This document shows, piece after piece, positions 50,288 to 53,469 of a stretch of 53,469 nucleotides of DNA; the first letter of the stretch is position 1; each line of letters opens with the position of its first letter. The position numbers were made by a program, and so were the translations under genes. The notes beneath the pieces were generated by a model, which was not told where the DNA came from, did no database searches, and was given only the letters and a program-made list of their open reading frames with translations. Origin of the DNA: Syntrophobacteraceae bacterium (GTDB lineage: Bacteria; Desulfobacterota; Syntrophobacteria; Syntrophobacterales; Syntrophobacteraceae); NCBI GenBank assembly GCA_003165235.1, contig PLSV01000214.1, positions 1 through 53,469 of the forward strand. Reading direction: 5' to 3'.

Positions 50288-51511
50288 CTAGATGCCATCA
50301 GTGTGATAGATCGGGAGCTCTACTATGAACCGCGTCCCTTCGCCATGGCCGCTGAACGCTTTCAGCTCTCCGCCGTGGCTTTTGATTATTCCGTAAGTCA
50401 TTGCCAGACCGAGACCAGTGCCCATTGGCTTTGTGGAGAAGAATGGATCGAAAATCCTGGGCAGGATTTCACGGGGTATTCCGCACCCCGTATCCTCGAC
50501 CTCAGCGACTATGCAGTTAAAATCAGGATTAAAACGGGTGCGGACGGTAATCATTCCATTTTGTCCGATCGCCTCGACTGCATTCAGCAGCAGATTTAGA
50601 AAGGTCTGTTGAATCTGGTTCCCGTCCACATAACAATCCGGTAGTTCAGGCTGCAAGTTTTTGCGCAATTTGACGCCATTGACCAGAAATAGGTTTTCTA
50701 AAAGCCCCAGTGTTCTTTCAAGGACGGAGTTTATATTGGTCGGAGCTCTTTGGGGCTGCTTTTCACGCGCAAACTCCAGGAGGTTTTGAATAATCCCTCG
50801 ACACCGGATGGTCTCCCGGATGACAATGTCGAGACATTGCTTCACAGGCCCATCCTCCTTGATCTCTTTCCTCACACTGGTGGTGAAGAGCAGAATTCCG
50901 CTCAGAGGGTTATTTATCTCATGGGCGATCCCTGCCGCCATTCTGCCCAGCGCCGAAAGCCTTTCCGTCTGCACGACGAGTTGTTCATAGCGGATCTGCT
51001 GCTCCTCGAACAGCCGCGCCCTCTCGAGAGCGGACGCGCACTGACGCGTTATGGCGTCAAAAAAGTCCAGGTCTTCCGGAGAGAATTTTCTTTGGTCTGA
51101 GAAGAAGACACGAATGATTCCGATTAGATGTTGCTCCAGGGTGATGGAGAGGTCCAGTATCGTCGTGATGCCTTCATCCCATGCCTCCTGGGGGTACTGA
51201 ACTCGCGGGTCTTTCCAGATATCCTCGATGATGAAGACCCGGTTTTTTTCATAGAGATCCCTGATCGTTTTCGAACTCGAGACCGGGCCCTTGCTGAGAT
51301 AGTTCTCGCTCAAACCGTAAGCGGCCCCAAGCTCCAGTTCGTTTTTCTCCAGGTTCAAAATTCGTAGAACAGCCCCCTTGGCTTGCAGGATTTCGCTCAG
51401 TTTCCATACAATAATATCCAAAACTTCCCGCACATTGGTGCTGGAATGCACCACAGCGACAATCTGTTCAAACACTTTGTAATATGCTTCTGCTCTAACT
51501 GTATTCTGCAT
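50288..51511 (-). CDS. GAF-domain sensor histidine kinase
   Basis: 407 residues from the ATG at 51511 (AAAGGTC upstream). GAF domain ~10-165 ([33 protein letters not shown]...[14 protein letters not shown]), phospho-His in [16 protein letters not shown], then ATPase boxes [13 protein letters not shown] (N), [19 protein letters not shown] (G1/F) and [18 protein letters not shown] (G2). No membrane helix, so it senses a cytoplasmic signal. The GAF resembles the second GAF of the 27998 protein in module 1. The cognate regulator follows 19 bp downstream. The upstream frame to 51595 is not used. Confidence 0.92.
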   Translation of the reverse strand: MQNTVRAEAYYKVFEQIVAVVHSSTNVREVLDIIVWKLSEILQAKGAVLRILNLEKNELELGAAYGLSENYLSKGPVSSSKTIRDLYEKNRVFIIEDIWKDPRVQYPQEAWDEGITTILDLSITLEQHLIGIIRVFFSDQRKFSPEDLDFFDAITRQCASALERARLFEEQQIRYEQLVVQTERLSALGRMAAGIAHEINNPLSGILLFTTSVRKEIKEDGPVKQCLDIVIRETIRCRGIIQNLLEFAREKQPQRAPTNINSVLERTLGLLENLFLVNGVKLRKNLQPELPDCYVDGNQIQQTFLNLLLNAVEAIGQNGMITVRTRFNPDFNCIVAEVEDTGCGIPREILPRIFDPFFSTKPMGTGLGLAMTYGIIKSHGGELKAFSGHGEGTRFIVELPIYHTDGI

Positions 51512-51615
51512 GGCGACCTTTCGAATTGAGGAGCCTTTTGTGAATACAGCAGGATAATTCGCAGGAGGGGGAAGGGGGCCGGATTCGGCGAACACGACTT
51601 GCCGCAGGAATGCTA

Positions 51616-51645
51616 ATTATAGCTCTTAGTGCAAGGTGCTTGCAA
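51616..51645 (-). promoter_or_regulatory. Putative sigma-70 promoter of the kinase-regulator operon
   Basis: Minus-strand TTGCAA (51645-51640), an 18-bp spacer and a perfect TATAAT (51621-51616), about 105 bp upstream of the kinase start. Confidence 0.5.
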
Positions 51646-51755
51646 AAGATTTTCGCTCATGCAATCTTTAAAAGGCTCATACTATCAATCTTTATAATAA
51701 TTCGCTGACTGTCGGGCTAGACTTTGATAACTATTAGCGGCCGGGAAATGTGAGG

Positions 51756-51838
51756 GAGCCGGGGGGCGCCTTGGAGTAGGGTTTTGTTAGTGAGGCTCAG
51801 TCTTCATTAACGAAGAAGCGGCCCGGCGCCCCCGACTC
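51756..51838 (-). terminator. Long GC-rich inverted repeat downstream of degP
   Basis: GAGCCGGGGGGCGCC (51756-51770) is nearly the exact complement of GGCGCCCCCGACTC (51825-51838), 54 bp apart, with a smaller CTTC/GAAG hairpin between. It begins 11 bp after the degP stop on the minus strand. It may act as a terminator with a long loop or be a REP-like element; there is no long T-run. Confidence 0.4.
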
Positions 51839-51848
51839 GGGAGTTTGT

Positions 51849-53315
51849 CTACCCTTTCAGGACAACATAGCGGCTGCCCTGCGCGTTCTTCACCAGAAGG
51901 AGCAAAGCATCGCCGTCGTTGGCTGTGGCGATCTTTTCTTTTAGATCGTTCACCGATTTCACCGCTTGGCGGTTTACTTCCAGGATCACATCGCCCGGTT
52001 GGATGAATGCTCGATCTGCTGGGCTTCCAGACTGCACACCGGCAACCACGGCGCCATGGTCGGCCTTGATCCCAAGTTGCCGCGCTGTCTCAGGATTTAA
52101 GTCCTGAAGTTGAAGACCCCATTTCCCCTGAGCAGGCGGTCTGCTCTCCGCGAGTCTGGAGTCGCCGGACTCAAGCTTTGCAATGACGGCGGCGATCTCG
52201 ATCTTTTTGCCGTTCCGGACAAGGGTGATGGGGACCTCCCTGCCTATCGCCGTCGCAGCGACCATGGCGGGCAAATCATGGCTGTCACGTACAGGTTTGC
52301 TATCGAATGAGACGATTACGTCACCGGCCTTGATCCCTGCCTTATCAGCAGGTCCGCCCGGCACAACCTCGGCAACCAGGGCGCCCTTGCTCTGTTCCAT
52401 TTTCAGGGCCTTGGACAGATCGGGGTTAATGGACTGAATGTTTACCCCCAGATAGCCGCGGGTAACCTCCCCATCCGCCTCCAACTGAGGAATAAGGGAT
52501 TTTGCCGTGTTAACGGGTATGGCGAACCCTATTCCCTGACCGTCAGGGATGATGGCGGTGTTGATCCCGATTACTTCTCCTTTCATGTTGAAAAGAGGGC
52601 CACCCGAGTTGCCGGGATTTATGGAAGCATCGGTCTGAATGAAATCATCATACGGGCCGGCGCCGATTACACGCCCTTTCGCGCTGACAATCCCTGAGGT
52701 GACGGTGTGGCTCAGTCCGAAAGGATTTCCAATGGCGAGCACCCAATCGCCGACTTTGATTTGATCGGAGTCGCCGATGCTTGCCGCCGGCAGGTTTTTC
52801 CCTGCGTCAATCTTAACTATAGCGATGTCTGTCTTAGGGTCCCTTCCGATGACCTGCGCCTTGAATTCTCCCTTGTCAGCCAGCGTGACTGTCAGTTCTT
52901 TGGCGCCTTCCACTACATGGTTGTTCGTAAGTATGTAGCCGTCCTTAGAAATGATTACGCCCGATCCCGCCCCCTGAACAGTGCGATCCTGCGGGGACCG
53001 GGGATGATTGGAAAAATCTCCAAACGGACCCCAAGGTATCTGCATATCTCCAAAGCCGGCTTTCTCAACTTTGGTTAATTTGACATTTACAACCGTGGGG
53101 GTGCACTTCTCAGCCAGAGCAGTAAAAGGGCTGCTAATCACCGGCTGCTCTGAGCCGCTCTGGGATTGAATGGGCGCCGGTTCGGCTGCAGCCCGGCCAA
53201 TTCCGCCGAACGTTCCGGATACGGAAAGGCCGGCCAAAGCACATGCCAGGACCACTGCCATGATTGTCTTTGTCCCAAAGCGTTTGTTAAACAAGTTACT
53301 GATTCTCTCAAACAT
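51849..53315 (-). CDS. degP: Do-family periplasmic serine protease/chaperone (HtrA/DegP)
   Basis: 488 residues; AAGGAGGAAC precedes the ATG at 53315. Signal peptide: basic start, then TIMAVVLACALAGLSVSGTFGGIGRAAA. The trypsin-like domain has the triad His in LTNNHVVEG, Asp in DPKTDIAIVKI and Ser in NPGNSGGPLF. Two PDZ domains follow (GYLGVNIQSINPDLSKAL and GKWGLQLQDLNPETARQLG), each ending in a GDVI-V/L motif. Standard length and order for DegP/DegQ/MucD. Degrades or refolds misfolded periplasmic proteins. Monocistronic; a hairpin follows the stop. Confidence 0.95.
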   Translation of the reverse strand: MFERISNLFNKRFGTKTIMAVVLACALAGLSVSGTFGGIGRAAAEPAPIQSQSGSEQPVISSPFTALAEKCTPTVVNVKLTKVEKAGFGDMQIPWGPFGDFSNHPRSPQDRTVQGAGSGVIISKDGYILTNNHVVEGAKELTVTLADKGEFKAQVIGRDPKTDIAIVKIDAGKNLPAASIGDSDQIKVGDWVLAIGNPFGLSHTVTSGIVSAKGRVIGAGPYDDFIQTDASINPGNSGGPLFNMKGEVIGINTAIIPDGQGIGFAIPVNTAKSLIPQLEADGEVTRGYLGVNIQSINPDLSKALKMEQSKGALVAEVVPGGPADKAGIKAGDVIVSFDSKPVRDSHDLPAMVAATAIGREVPITLVRNGKKIEIAAVIAKLESGDSRLAESRPPAQGKWGLQLQDLNPETARQLGIKADHGAVVAGVQSGSPADRAFIQPGDVILEVNRQAVKSVNDLKEKIATANDGDALLLLVKNAQGSRYVVLKG

Positions 53316-53414
53316 TTCTGTTCCTCCTTAATGTCGGATAAAAGCTGTTTATGACTGGCTCCGCTGTATAGGCAGATATATAAACAGGTAAAATTAAGGA
53401 GAGATTAAATGCAG

Positions 53415-53430
53415 ATTAGAATATTCTAAT
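53415..53430. promoter_or_regulatory. Perfect 16-bp palindrome upstream of degP
   Basis: ATTAGAATATTCTAAT is perfectly self-complementary and lies 100 bp upstream of the degP start in an AT-rich control region. It may be an operator for an envelope-stress regulator; no regulator can be named. Confidence 0.35.
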
Positions 53431-53469
53431 GTGGGATTGTATATAACCTGAATCCGTGAGTTCAAATTG

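Noticed and set aside
1..53469. tRNA, rRNA or riboswitch genes, including a Moco/Tuco riboswitch before AOR
   Set aside because: I looked for them by eye, especially at 14443-14805, and saw no cloverleaf, rRNA-like stretch or recognisable riboswitch core; covariance-model searches could not be run.

Overview
The window reads as a chromosomal segment of a strictly anaerobic, moderately GC-rich member of the Desulfobacterota (former Deltaproteobacteria; sulfate reducers and syntrophs). The evidence is two Flx/Hdr electron-bifurcation gene sets, a UGA-interrupted (selenocysteine) HdrA, a tungsten-type aldehyde ferredoxin oxidoreductase, a remnant of a tungstate-binding protein, c-type haem proteins and several sigma-54 activators. 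The first ~1.9 kb (marR, a truncated EmrA-type adaptor, a partial DHA2-type MFS pump) is visibly richer in GC and looks foreign.

Layout. 1-1911: MarR-controlled drug-efflux operon (minus). 2237-2411: MITE-like element with 15-bp terminal inverted repeats. 2489-4703: aroF-tyrA operon (minus) preceded by a Tyr-rich leader peptide and a terminator, i.e. a tyrosine attenuator. 4781-9120 (minus): a membrane protein, a scar made of tupA and mazG fragments, a secreted di-haem protein, intact mazG and cvpA. 9246-14442 (plus): housekeeping run phoH, pgpH-type 7TM-HD, ybeY, pdxJ, acpS. 14521-19234 (plus): sigma-54 promoter with palindromic upstream site, then a Tat-exported DUF362 protein, a small secreted protein, a Tat-exported four-cluster ferredoxin and a tungsten AOR. 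19519-24891 (plus): an AcoR-like sigma-54 activator, then larE, larC and larB (nickel-pincer cofactor synthesis) without larA. 24948-27657: vapC remnant, a metallo-beta-lactamase-fold hydrolase, a class IV aminotransferase and a lone receiver protein.

27770-51511 is the core of the window: two complete but dissimilar Flx-Hdr modules facing each other. Module 1 (plus): double-GAF protein, hdrC, hdrB, hdrA, flxD, flxC, flxB, flxA, all apparently soluble. Module 2 (minus): histidine kinase, NtrC-type regulator, a sigma-54 promoter with three TCATACGAT repeats, a membrane HdrC fused to a cytochrome-b-like and CxxCH domain, hdrB, three soluble sCache domains in two genes, a giant HdrA-GltD-HdrA selenoprotein, flxD, flxC, flxB, flxA. 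The two flxA genes end 14 bp apart. By family knowledge FlxABCD-HdrABC oxidises NADH and bifurcates electrons to ferredoxin and a disulfide acceptor. Module 2 looks like a version wired to the membrane (quinone or cytochrome) pool and under dedicated two-component, sigma-54 control. 51616-53469: the kinase promoter, a DegP/HtrA protease and its flanking sites.

The most notable observations are the selenocysteine HdrA hidden by a UGA codon, the membrane-linked Flx-Hdr module with embedded cytoplasmic Cache sensors, the Tyr leader attenuator, and the apparently exported AOR complex.
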